A stretch of 52,607 nt of DNA, taken from assembly GCA_919903025.1 (NCBI GenBank), contig CAKKSE010000040.1, positions 1-52,607 on the forward strand, read 5' to 3'. Source of the DNA: Nitrospiria bacterium. GTDB lineage: Bacteria; Nitrospirota; RBG-16-64-22. Both the position numbers and the translations under genes were made by a program. This document shows positions 25,347-33,226 of the stretch, one piece after another. The number at the start of each line of letters is the position of its first letter. The stretch's first letter is position 1. Below the pieces are notes generated by a model that was not told the DNA's origin, did not search any database, and saw only the letters and a list, made by a program, of their open reading frames with translations.

Positions 25347-26153
25347 CTATGCATCCTTGCGGAGAACGAGAAATATCTCCCGGTTTCCGGCCGGTCCCGG
25401 AATGGGAGATGGAATCTCCCCGACGATCCCAAACCCCAGGTCCCGCGCCTTCACGGCGACCTTGTCGACCGCCTCGCGGATCGCCGCGGGGTCCCGGACG
25501 ACGCCTCCCTTCTCCACGAACTTCCGCCCCGCCTCGAACTGGGGCTTGACGAGCGCGAGGACCCATCCCCCCGGCTTCAGGAAGCCGTGGACCGCCGTCA
25601 GCACGAGCGTCAGAGAAATGAAAGATACGTCCACCGTCACCAGGTCGACTGGCGGGCCGTCCGGCCCCACGAGATCATCCAGGCGCATGTACCGGACGTT
25701 CGTCCGTTCCCGCAAGACCACGCGGGGATCGGACCTGAGCCGGGCGTGAAGCTGGCCGTACCCGACATCGACCGCGTAGACCCGTGCCGCTCCGTGCTGA
25801 AGAAGACAATCCGTGAACCCGCCCGTCGACGCTCCGACATCCACGGCGACGCACCCCTCGACGGGGATCGGAAAGGCCGCAAGGACCGCCGCGAGCTTGA
25901 CTCCCCCGCGGCTCACGTACGGGTGATCGGGGGATTCGATCGAGACCGGCGCGTCCCCGGCGACGGACGTCCCGGGCTTCTCGACGCGCCTCCCGTCGAC
26001 CAGCACCTTGCCCGCCAGGATCAGGGCGCGGGCCCGCTCGCGGCTCTCGACCAGACCCCGATCGAAAAGGAGCTGATCGAGCCGGCGGCCGGACGCGCCT
26101 GACCCTCTTCCGCCCCTGGCGCTTTTCTCCGCCCCGCTACGGAACGGCCTCAT
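25347..26153 (-). CDS. tlyA: TlyA-type rRNA 2'-O-methyltransferase/hemolysin family protein
   Basis: A 268-aa protein. An S4 RNA-binding domain (about 24-85, RRLDQLLFDRGLVESRERA) is followed by an FtsJ-like methyltransferase fold with VAVDVGASTGGFTDCLLQ for S-adenosylmethionine and LALVKPQFEAG. Members methylate rRNA cytidines, and loss confers capreomycin resistance in mycobacteria. The ATG at 26153 lies inside the end of dxs (17-base overlap); the track start 23 codons earlier is less likely. The dxs-tlyA order is common. Confidence 0.92.
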   Translation of the reverse strand: MRPFRSGAEKSARGGRGSGASGRRLDQLLFDRGLVESRERARALILAGKVLVDGRRVEKPGTSVAGDAPVSIESPDHPYVSRGGVKLAAVLAAFPIPVEGCVAVDVGASTGGFTDCLLQHGAARVYAVDVGYGQLHARLRSDPRVVLRERTNVRYMRLDDLVGPDGPPVDLVTVDVSFISLTLVLTAVHGFLKPGGWVLALVKPQFEAGRKFVEKGGVVRDPAAIREAVDKVAVKARDLGFGIVGEIPSPIPGPAGNREIFLVLRKDA

Positions 26154-28035
26154 GCCACTGGATCGTCCGAACGGAGAGCATCGACCGGACAGCGGCGGCG
26201 ATCCCCTCCGCGTCGAGGCCATACGCCCGCCGGAGAAGATCGATCTCGCCGTGCTCCGAGAACCGGTCGGGAAGGCCCACGCGCTTGACGCGGACGCCGG
26301 AGATCCCGGCGGTCTCTAGGAACTCGAGGACAGCCGAACCAAAGCCGCCGGCCAGTTGATGGTCCTCCACTGTCAGCCAGAACGTCCCTTCCCTCGCCAT
26401 CTCCTTCAGGAGATTCTCGTCCAGCGGCTTGACGAACCGGGCGTTCACGACGCCCACGGCGTGTCCCTCCGCGGCCAGCGTCTCCGACGCCTCCATCGCG
26501 GCCTGGACGGCCGGACCGACGGCCAGGATCGTCCCTTCCCGACCCTCCCGGAGGACCTCCCACGAGCCCACGGGGAGCGGCTGGATCGTGGGATCGAGCG
26601 GAACGCCCGCCGCCGCCCCGCGGGGATACCGAACCGCAGCCGGACCGGGGTGATCGACCGCGGTCTTGAGAAGTCGGCGAAACTCGTTTTCGTCCTTCGG
26701 CGACATGACGATCATGTTCGGAAGGACGCGGAGATAGGCCAGATCGAACGCGCCGTGATGCGTCGGGCCGTCCTCCCCCACGAGGCCGGCTCGGTCCAGG
26801 GCGAAGACCACCGGAAGGTTCTGGAGACAGACGTCGTGGACGATCTGGTCGTAAGCCCGCTGGAGAAAAGTGGAATAGACGGCCACGACAGGCTTCAGTC
26901 CGCCCGCGGCGAGACCCGCGGCGAACGTCACCCCGTGCTGTTCGGCGATCCCCACGTCGAAGAACCTCTCCGGAAACTCGCGGGCGAACGGGGCGAGCCC
27001 CGTGCCGTCGGCCATGGCCGCAGTAATCGCGACAATCGACTGGTCCTGCCGGGCCAGGTCGACCATGGCCTGACCGAAGACTCCCGTGTATGTCGGCCCC
27101 GAAGACGAGGCCCTCTTGCCCGTGGCGATCTCGAAGGGGGGAGTCCCGTGGAACGGTCCGGGAGCGTCCTCGGCCGGCTTGTATCCCTTTCCCTTCTTCG
27201 TCACGACATGGACGAGCGTCGGTCCCGACAGGCGCTTCACGTTTTCCATCGTCGCGAAAAGAACGTCCATGTCGTTGCCGTCGAGTGGGCCCACGTACTG
27301 GAATCCCATTTCTTCGAAGAGAATCCCCGGTCCGACCATTCCCTTGACGCCTTCCTCCATCGTCTTCGCCATCCGGATCATGGGGAGGCCCAAGCGGGGA
27401 ATCGCCTTGAGGAAGTGCTCCGTCTCTTTCCGGACGGTCGTGTAGAAGGGTCCGGTCATGAGGCGGGAGAGGTAGGCCGAGAAGGCGCCGACATTGGGCG
27501 AGATCGACATCTCGTTGTCGTTCAGGACGACGATCAGGTCCTTCTTCAGGTGGCCGGCGTTATTGAGCGCCTCGAACGCCATCCCCGCCGTCATCGCCCC
27601 GTCTCCGATCACGGCGACGATCCGCCGCGCTTCTTTCTTCAGGTCCCGGGCGCAGGCGAGTCCGAGGGCCGCGGAAATCGACGTGGACGAGTGCCCCGCC
27701 CCGAACACGTCGAACGGGGACTCGTCGCGGCGGAGAAACCCGGAGATCCCCCCCCATTGGCGGATCGTCTCGAAGGCCGCCCGGCGCCCCGTGAGGATCT
27801 TGTGGGCGTACGCCTGGTGGCCGATGTCCCAGACGATCAAGTCTTCGGGCGTATCGAAAATGGCGTGGAGGACGATGGAAAGCTCGACGACGCCGAGGGA
27901 CGGGGCCAAGTGCCCGCCCTGGCGCGCGCAGACGCGGATCATCTCGGCCCGGATCTCCTCCGCCAGCGCGGGAAGGTCCTTCCGGGGGATCTTGCGGAGA
28001 TCGGCCGGAGAGTTGACGGAATCAAGAAGTGGCAT
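26137..28035 (-). CDS. dxs: 1-deoxy-D-xylulose-5-phosphate synthase
   Basis: A 632-aa thiamine-diphosphate enzyme that joins pyruvate and glyceraldehyde 3-phosphate, the first step of the MEP isoprenoid pathway. Visible are GAGHSSTSISAALG, the cofactor motif VIGDGAMTAGMAFEALNNAG, the transketolase-like middle domain with DRAGLVGEDGPTHHG, and the C-terminal domain. ATG 28035 has GAGGAG just upstream; a GTG precedes it in frame. It follows ispA after a gap that holds repeats, and it overlaps tlyA. Confidence 0.97.
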   Translation of the reverse strand: MPLLDSVNSPADLRKIPRKDLPALAEEIRAEMIRVCARQGGHLAPSLGVVELSIVLHAIFDTPEDLIVWDIGHQAYAHKILTGRRAAFETIRQWGGISGFLRRDESPFDVFGAGHSSTSISAALGLACARDLKKEARRIVAVIGDGAMTAGMAFEALNNAGHLKKDLIVVLNDNEMSISPNVGAFSAYLSRLMTGPFYTTVRKETEHFLKAIPRLGLPMIRMAKTMEEGVKGMVGPGILFEEMGFQYVGPLDGNDMDVLFATMENVKRLSGPTLVHVVTKKGKGYKPAEDAPGPFHGTPPFEIATGKRASSSGPTYTGVFGQAMVDLARQDQSIVAITAAMADGTGLAPFAREFPERFFDVGIAEQHGVTFAAGLAAGGLKPVVAVYSTFLQRAYDQIVHDVCLQNLPVVFALDRAGLVGEDGPTHHGAFDLAYLRVLPNMIVMSPKDENEFRRLLKTAVDHPGPAAVRYPRGAAAGVPLDPTIQPLPVGSWEVLREGREGTILAVGPAVQAAMEASETLAAEGHAVGVVNARFVKPLDENLLKEMAREGTFWLTVEDHQLAGGFGSAVLEFLETAGISGVRVKRVGLPDRFSEHGEIDLLRRAYGLDAEGIAAAVRSMLSVRTIQWHEAVP

Positions 28036-28047
28036 CACCGCTCCTCA

Positions 28048-28090
28048 GCGATTGCGGATTGAAATACACCATTGCATTCCACATTTCTAG
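28048..28090. repeat. Probable 7-bp short-period repeat, inverted
   Basis: GCGATTG and CGGATTG are followed by CCATTGC, ATTCCAC, ATTTC in the opposite sense. It is weaker than the other members of the family. It lies just upstream of dxs. Confidence 0.4.
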
Positions 28091-28128
28091 TGTAGTGTCC
28101 CTAACGCTTCTTTACATAGAAAGAGAGA

Positions 28129-28219
28129 TGTCATTCCCGCGGAAGCGGGAATCCAGAGCAAGAAGACTGGATTCCCACGCATCAAGTGCGGGGCAGGCTC
28201 CGTCAAGCCCGGAATGACA
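28129..28219. mobile_element. MITE-like dispersed repeat with terminal inverted repeats
   Basis: A 91-bp element begins TGTCATTCC and ends GGAATGACA, with inner hairpin arms (CCGC-GGAA-GCGG; ATCCAG...CTGGAT). TCATTCCCGC-type elements of this shape are spread through many bacterial genomes. It has no coding capacity and sits in the ispA-dxs gap. Confidence 0.7.
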
Positions 28220-28250
28220 AACAAAGTAAATGGACTTATGGGACACCACG

Positions 28251-29150
28251 CTAGCGCTTTCGCTCAACGATGAACCGGGCCATCGACCTGAGCGGCCCGG
28301 CCCGTCCGCCGAACCGATCGATGTCCTCGATGGCCTTCTCGACGAGCTCCTTCGCGAGTCCCCGAGACTCGACCAGGCCGAGGAGGCGCGGGTAAGTCTG
28401 CTTCTGCTTCCGGTTGTCGCCGCCGACGCTCTTTCCCATGACCGCCGGATCTCCTTCGACGTCCAGCAGATCGTCGGCGATCTGAAAGGCAAGGCCGACC
28501 TTCTCGCCGAAGCCGGAGAAGGCCTCGAAATCGGTCTCCCCCGCTCCGCCCACGATCGCGCCCGCCCGAACGGCGGCCCGGATCAGGGCCCCCGTCTTGT
28601 GCGTGTGGATGTACTCGAGGACGGCCATGTCCGCGTGGAGCCCTTCCGACGCGACGTCGACGGCCTGCCCTCCGACGAGGCCGCCGTGGCCCGCCGCCCG
28701 CCCGATCTCCTGGATCACCCGGATCCGGTCGGGAGCGCCCAAGTTCGGGTTGAGGCCGTCGTCGGCCAGCACGTGAAACGCGAGGGTGAGAAGCGCGTCC
28801 CCCGCGAGGATCGCCATGGCCTCGCCGAAAACCTTGTGGTTCGTCGGCCGGCCCCGGCGTATATCATCGTCGTCCATCGCCGGCAGATCGTCGTGGATGA
28901 GCGAGTAGGCGTGGATCAGCTCGAGGGCCGCCGCTGCCGGGAGAACGGCGTCATCGTCCCGCCCGCACGCTTCGGCCGAAGCGATCGCCAGGGCGGCCCG
29001 CACCCGCTTTCCGCCGGCCAGGGTGGAATACCGCATCGCTCGATGCAGGACGTCCGGGAACGCTCCCTCGGGGGGAAGGACACGGTCGAGCTGACGGTCG
29101 ACGCGGCGCCGGCAGGTCTCCAGATACGGGGCGAGGTCGACAGCCGTCAA
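28251..29150 (-). CDS. ispA: Farnesyl/geranylgeranyl diphosphate synthase
   Basis: A 299-aa all-helical prenyl transferase that condenses isopentenyl diphosphate onto allylic diphosphates. The first Asp-rich motif is IHDDLPAMDDDDIRRG and the second FQIADDLLDVEGD; GGKRVRAAL binds the diphosphate. The TTG start at 29150 overlaps the xseB stop (TTGA) and has GGAGAAGGAGA upstream, so the track extension of 43 residues is rejected. Order xseB-ispA-dxs-tlyA links it to the MEP pathway. Product chain length cannot be read with confidence. Confidence 0.95.
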   Translation of the reverse strand: MTAVDLAPYLETCRRRVDRQLDRVLPPEGAFPDVLHRAMRYSTLAGGKRVRAALAIASAEACGRDDDAVLPAAAALELIHAYSLIHDDLPAMDDDDIRRGRPTNHKVFGEAMAILAGDALLTLAFHVLADDGLNPNLGAPDRIRVIQEIGRAAGHGGLVGGQAVDVASEGLHADMAVLEYIHTHKTGALIRAAVRAGAIVGGAGETDFEAFSGFGEKVGLAFQIADDLLDVEGDPAVMGKSVGGDNRKQKQTYPRLLGLVESRGLAKELVEKAIEDIDRFGGRAGPLRSMARFIVERKR

Positions 29151-29407
29151 ATCTCCTTCTCCTCTTCGGACCCCTCTCCGCCCACCGTTTCGCCAAACGG
29201 CTGAACAGTCTTCTTCCCCGCGGCGTCGGTCGTGAGGATCTCCACCTTGCGCTCCGCTTCCTCCAGTCTCTTCGTGCACAGGCGCGCAAGTTTGACCCCC
29301 TCTTCGAAGACCTTGAGCGACTCCTCGAGGGACAGCGTTCCTCCCTCAAGCGAGTCTACGATCTGTTCGAGCCGCTTGAGCGCTTGTTCAAACTTCGGTT
29401 CGGCCAT
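29147..29407 (-). CDS. xseB: Exodeoxyribonuclease VII small subunit
   Basis: An 86-aa helical protein with the family signature FEQALKRLEQIVDSLEGGTLSLEESLKVFEEGVKL. It binds XseA to form exonuclease VII, which degrades single-stranded DNA. The C-terminal part is longer and acidic (GGEGSEEEKEI). It overlaps the TTG start of ispA by three bases and follows xseA after a gap with a short-period repeat. Confidence 0.95.
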   Translation of the reverse strand: MAEPKFEQALKRLEQIVDSLEGGTLSLEESLKVFEEGVKLARLCTKRLEEAERKVEILTTDAAGKKTVQPFGETVGGEGSEEEKEI

Positions 29408-29472
29408 GCTCCGGTTCCGGGGATTCGGGATCGTTATTATACTCCGCCGCCCCAGGGATTAAAACCTTCTTA

Positions 29473-29512
29473 CTTGGGTGGCTGGGAACTTCCTATCAAC
29501 CATCAACCTTTC
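29473..29512. repeat. Short-period tandem repeat, 8-bp period, xseA-xseB gap
   Basis: On the plus strand TGGGTGGC and TGGGAACT lead to TCCTATCA and ACCATCAA. Its units match the element upstream of the che operon (GGGTGGCTGGG and GGAACTTCC). It encodes the last residues and stop of xseA (KVDG-stop). Confidence 0.7.
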
Positions 29513-30839
29513 GGTCCACGGTGGCGTCGACGGACCCCTCCCCGAGCCGGACGCGGATCCGGTCCCCCGGGGAGAGAGCGGCGGCGGAACGGACGACCGC
29601 CATTTCGGGCAAAGCAAACGTCAGGCTGTATCCCCGGGAAAGAACGCCCAGGGGAGACAGAGCCGCGAGGCGCTCGGACAGCCGCCGGAGGGTCTGCCGG
29701 CGAACCCCCAGGCCGGTCCGCATGGCCGGCGCGAGGATTCGACGCGCCGTCTCGAGCCGTCCCCGCTGACGCGCAAGCCCGGCCTCCGGATGGCGCCGCA
29801 TGAGCCGGCGAACGACAGCCTCCAGCTCCCGCCGCCGTTCGTTCCCTCTCTCGCGCCAGGCGCCGCGGAGACGTCCGGCCAGATCGTCCACCCGCTGGGC
29901 GAACCGTTCCAGCAGGACGGTCAGATCGCCCAGATCGCGCGAAGCATGGCGCAGGCGGGACCGCTGTTCCCGGAAAACGGCGCGCGCCCCCATTGCCAGG
30001 CGCCGGGCCAGGAGGTCGATCTTCTCGTGGAGCTCGATCTTCGATCGAACGATCATGGACGCGGCCGCCGTAGGCGTGGGCGCCCGCACGTCCGAGGCGA
30101 AGTCGGCCAGCGTGAAGTCCGTCTCGTGCCCGATCCCCGTGACTACGGGGACGCGCGACCGGACGATCGCCCGGACCACTTCTTCCTCGTTGAAAGCCCA
30201 GAGGTCTTCCAGCGAGCCGCCGCCCCTCACGAGGAGGAGCACGTCCGGGGAATGGCGGTTCATCTCGTCGATCGCCCGGGAAACGGCCCGCGCGGCGGCG
30301 GGGCCCTGGACCGGCACTGGATGGATGAGGATCTGAAGGTCGGCGAAGCGGTCGCGGAGGACGCGCAGGACGTCGCGGATCGCGGCGCCAGTGGGAGACG
30401 TGATCACGCCCACCCGGATCGGAAGGAACGGGAGCGGTCTCTTCCGTCCCTCGTCGAAGAGCCCCTCGGCGGCCAGCCGCTTCTTAATCTGCTCGAACGC
30501 GAGCTGGAGCGCGCCCCGCCCGCACGGGTCCATCGTCTCGACGACGATCTGATACGTCCCCCGCGGCTCGTAGACGGTGAGCCTGCCCCGGCAGATGACC
30601 TTGAGTCCGTCGGCGGGACGGAACTTGAGGAACCCGACGGCGGCGCGGAAAAGAACGGCTGAGATCTGGGCCGACTCGTCCTTGAGCGTGAAGTAAACGT
30701 GGCCCGAGGAGGGAATCTTGAGGTTCGCGATCTCCCCCTCGACGATGACGCGCGAGAACTCGATTTCGAGCGATTCCCGCACGCGGCGGGTCAGTTCAGA
30801 TACTGTCAGCGGAGTCTCTTCTCCGATTCTCCTATTCAC
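29496..30839 (-). CDS. xseA: Exodeoxyribonuclease VII large subunit
   Basis: A 447-aa catalytic subunit. An N-terminal OB-fold (FSRVIVEGEIANLKIPSSGHVYFTLKD) precedes the nuclease core with VGVITSPTGAAIRDV, VRGGGSLEDLWAFNEE and GIGHETDFTLADFASD. A long coiled-coil region and a short C-terminal domain follow. The GTG start lies inside an 8-bp tandem repeat (GTGAATAG) with no clear ribosome site, and the stop also lies in a repeat. The N-terminal residues NRRIGEE are therefore likely repeat-derived. Confidence 0.95.
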   Translation of the reverse strand: MNRRIGEETPLTVSELTRRVRESLEIEFSRVIVEGEIANLKIPSSGHVYFTLKDESAQISAVLFRAAVGFLKFRPADGLKVICRGRLTVYEPRGTYQIVVETMDPCGRGALQLAFEQIKKRLAAEGLFDEGRKRPLPFLPIRVGVITSPTGAAIRDVLRVLRDRFADLQILIHPVPVQGPAAARAVSRAIDEMNRHSPDVLLLVRGGGSLEDLWAFNEEEVVRAIVRSRVPVVTGIGHETDFTLADFASDVRAPTPTAAASMIVRSKIELHEKIDLLARRLAMGARAVFREQRSRLRHASRDLGDLTVLLERFAQRVDDLAGRLRGAWRERGNERRRELEAVVRRLMRRHPEAGLARQRGRLETARRILAPAMRTGLGVRRQTLRRLSERLAALSPLGVLSRGYSLTFALPEMAVVRSAAALSPGDRIRVRLGEGSVDATVDRKVDG

Positions 30840-30856
30840 CTATTCACCTATTCACC
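30823..30856. repeat. Short-period tandem repeat, 8-bp units, ymdB-xseA gap
   Basis: CCGATTCT is followed by CCTATTCA three times. On the minus strand this reads TGAATAGG repeated, and the GTG start of xseA falls inside it. Confidence 0.85.
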
Positions 30857-30861
30857 GGCTT

Positions 30862-31650
30862 CTATGGATGGTCGCTGTGAACCTGGATCCGCGTAATGGA
30901 GCGCGCGAGGCCGGATCCTTCGTCGACGTCGAGCAGGACCGCCGCCAGCTGGGTGGGACCCGTCGCGGGATCGAACTTCTGCGGCATCTGTTTGAGAAAA
31001 CGGTTGATCGCCTGCTCCGGCTTGACGCCGATCACGGAATGTGTCGGTCCCGTCATTCCGACGTCCGTGATGAAGGCCGTCCCTTTCGGAAGAATTCTCT
31101 CGTCGGCCGTCTGGACGTGCGTATGCGTCCCGACGACGGCCGCCACATCCCCGTCCAGGTACCACCCCATGGCGTTCTTCTCGGAGGTCGCCTCCGCGTG
31201 CATGTCGATGATGACGACGCGAGCCTCCCTCTTCAGGCGGGCGACCTCCGTCTTGGCCGCGCGGAAGGGGCAGTCGATGGCCGGCATGAAGGCCCGCCCC
31301 TGCAGGTTGAGGACGCCCACCGTCTCCCCCGACCGGGACTCCACGACGGCGCTCCCGCGGCCGGGAACGTCCGGCGGATAGTTCGCCGGCCGGAGGACCC
31401 GGCTCTGAACGTCCAGATAGTCGAGCGCCTCTTTCTTGTCCCAGATATGGTTTCCGGACGTGAGGAGGTGGATCCCCGTCTCGAAGAGGGACTCGGCCAC
31501 CTTCGGCGTGATTCCGAAGCCGCCCGCCGCGTTCTCGCAGTTGCCGATGACGAGGTCCACGTCGTGACGCTCGGTCAGCCCTTTCAGATGATGGACCACC
31601 GCCGCCCGGCCCGGCTCCCCCACGATGTCGCCGATGAAGAGAATTCGCAT
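30862..31650 (-). CDS. ymdB: YmdB-type metallophosphoesterase
   Basis: A 262-aa dimetal phosphoesterase. Metal-binding motifs are FIGDIVGEPGR at the start, VIGNCENAAGGFG, LLTSGNHIWD, DMHAEATSEKNAMG and VVGTHTHVQTAD. In Bacillus the enzyme hydrolyses 2',3'-cyclic nucleotides and works with RNase Y. Here it directly follows rny with a seven-base gap, which supports the same partnership. It is followed by xseA. Confidence 0.95.
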   Translation of the reverse strand: MRILFIGDIVGEPGRAAVVHHLKGLTERHDVDLVIGNCENAAGGFGITPKVAESLFETGIHLLTSGNHIWDKKEALDYLDVQSRVLRPANYPPDVPGRGSAVVESRSGETVGVLNLQGRAFMPAIDCPFRAAKTEVARLKREARVVIIDMHAEATSEKNAMGWYLDGDVAAVVGTHTHVQTADERILPKGTAFITDVGMTGPTHSVIGVKPEQAINRFLKQMPQKFDPATGPTQLAAVLLDVDEGSGLARSITRIQVHSDHP

Positions 31651-31657
31651 CCGCCGG

Positions 31658-33226
31658 CTACCGCGCGTACTCGACGTGCCGCATCTCGCGGATCACTGTC
31701 ACCTTGATCTGGCCCGGATAACTCATCTCCTTCTCGATCTTCTTCGCGATGTCTCGGGAGATCTGCGCGGAGAAGATGTCGGAGACCTCATCCGGCCTGA
31801 CGATGATCCGGATCTCCCGGCCGGCCTGGATGGCGTAGGCCTTCTCGACGCCCTTGAACGACTGGGCCACCTCTTCGAGCTTCTCCAGCCGCTTCACATA
31901 AGTCTCCAGGATGTCTCGCCGCGCCCCCGGACGCGCCGCCGAGATGGCGTCGGCCGCCGAGACAAGGACCGCCTCCACGCAGCGGGCTTCTTCCCCCTCG
32001 TGGTGCGCGCCGATACAGTTGATGACGGCATCGGACTCGCCGTACTTCCTGGCCACCTCGGCGCCGATGGCGTCGTGTCCCCCCTCCACCTCGTGGGAGA
32101 TCGACTTGCCCAGGTCGTGCAGGAGCCCGACCCGGCGGGCGAGTTTCTCGTTCGCTCCCAGCTCGGCGGCCATCATCCCGCAGAGATAGGCGACCTGCTT
32201 CGAGTGGTCGAGCACGTTCTGGCCGTAGGAGGTGCGGTACTTGAGCCGCCCCAGGATCTTGATGACCTCCGGGTGCAGGTCGTGAATCCCGAGGTCGAAG
32301 GCGGCCTTCTCCCCCTCCTCGCGGATCGTCTGGTCGACCTCGCGCCGGACCTTCTCCACCACTTCCTCGATCCGGGCCGGGTGGATCCGCCCGTCGGCCA
32401 CAAGACGGCCGAGCGAGACCCGGGCGATCTCGCGCCGGACCGGGTCGAAGCAGGAGATGAGGACGGCCTCGGGCGTGTCGTCGATCACAAGATCGACGCC
32501 CGCCGCGGTCTCGAACGCGCGGATGTTTCTCCCCTCGCGCCCGATGATCCGCCCCTTCATCTCGTCGGACGGGAGGCTCACCGCCGAGACCGAAATCTCG
32601 GCCGCGTGCTCGCCGGCGACCCGCTCGAGCACGATCGTCACGATGTGGCGGGCCTTCTTCTCGGCTGTCTCGCGGGCCTCATCCTCGATCCGCTTGACGA
32701 GGAGCGCGGCGTCGTGGCGCGCCTCCTCCTCGAGGGAGGCGATCAGGTGCCGCTTGGCCTCCTCGGCCGTCATGCCCGCCGTCTCCTCCAGGCGCCCGCG
32801 GGCCTCGGCGAGAAGCTTCTCGGCCATCCGGTCCTGTTCCCGGACGTGGGCTTCGAGCCCGGTGACCGCCTGCTCGCGCCGCGCTAGCTCGCTTTCCTTC
32901 TGCTCCATCTGCGTCGAGCGCCGTTCGAGGTGCTCTTCCTTCGCTCCGAGACGCTTCTCGGCGTTCGCGATCTCCGCCCGCTGGGCCTTCATCTCCGACT
33001 CGAAGTCGGCGCGCCCCCGCAGAAGCGTGTCCTTGGCCTCGAGCTCGGCCTCCTTGCGCCGAGCGTCGGCGTCGCGCTGGGCCGATTGCAGAATCCGTTC
33101 GGCCGACTCCCGGGCCTCCTTGACCGCCTGCGTCCCGGCGGCCCCCCGCAGCAGGAATCCGGCAACCAAGCCGGCGGCTAGGCCGCCGACCAACAGACCG
33201 ATGGTGATGAGCATGCTCGTTTCCAT
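31658..33226 (-). CDS. rny: Ribonuclease Y
   Basis: A 522-aa membrane-anchored endoribonuclease that starts mRNA decay. One N-terminal transmembrane helix (MLITIGLLVGGLAAGLVAGF), a long coiled coil (about 30-200), a KH domain (GREGRNIRAFETAAGVDLVIDDTPE) and an HD domain (VGLLHDLGKSISHEVEGGHD) appear in that order. GAGGAGGG precedes the ATG, which directly follows the rarA stop. It forms an operon with ymdB. Confidence 0.97.
   Translation of the reverse strand: METSMLITIGLLVGGLAAGLVAGFLLRGAAGTQAVKEARESAERILQSAQRDADARRKEAELEAKDTLLRGRADFESEMKAQRAEIANAEKRLGAKEEHLERRSTQMEQKESELARREQAVTGLEAHVREQDRMAEKLLAEARGRLEETAGMTAEEAKRHLIASLEEEARHDAALLVKRIEDEARETAEKKARHIVTIVLERVAGEHAAEISVSAVSLPSDEMKGRIIGREGRNIRAFETAAGVDLVIDDTPEAVLISCFDPVRREIARVSLGRLVADGRIHPARIEEVVEKVRREVDQTIREEGEKAAFDLGIHDLHPEVIKILGRLKYRTSYGQNVLDHSKQVAYLCGMMAAELGANEKLARRVGLLHDLGKSISHEVEGGHDAIGAEVARKYGESDAVINCIGAHHEGEEARCVEAVLVSAADAISAARPGARRDILETYVKRLEKLEEVAQSFKGVEKAYAIQAGREIRIIVRPDEVSDIFSAQISRDIAKKIEKEMSYPGQIKVTVIREMRHVEYAR

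Noticed and set aside
26356-28062. A 568-aa plus-strand ORF opposite dxs
   Set aside because: Shadow of dxs; no membrane, motif or start-site support.
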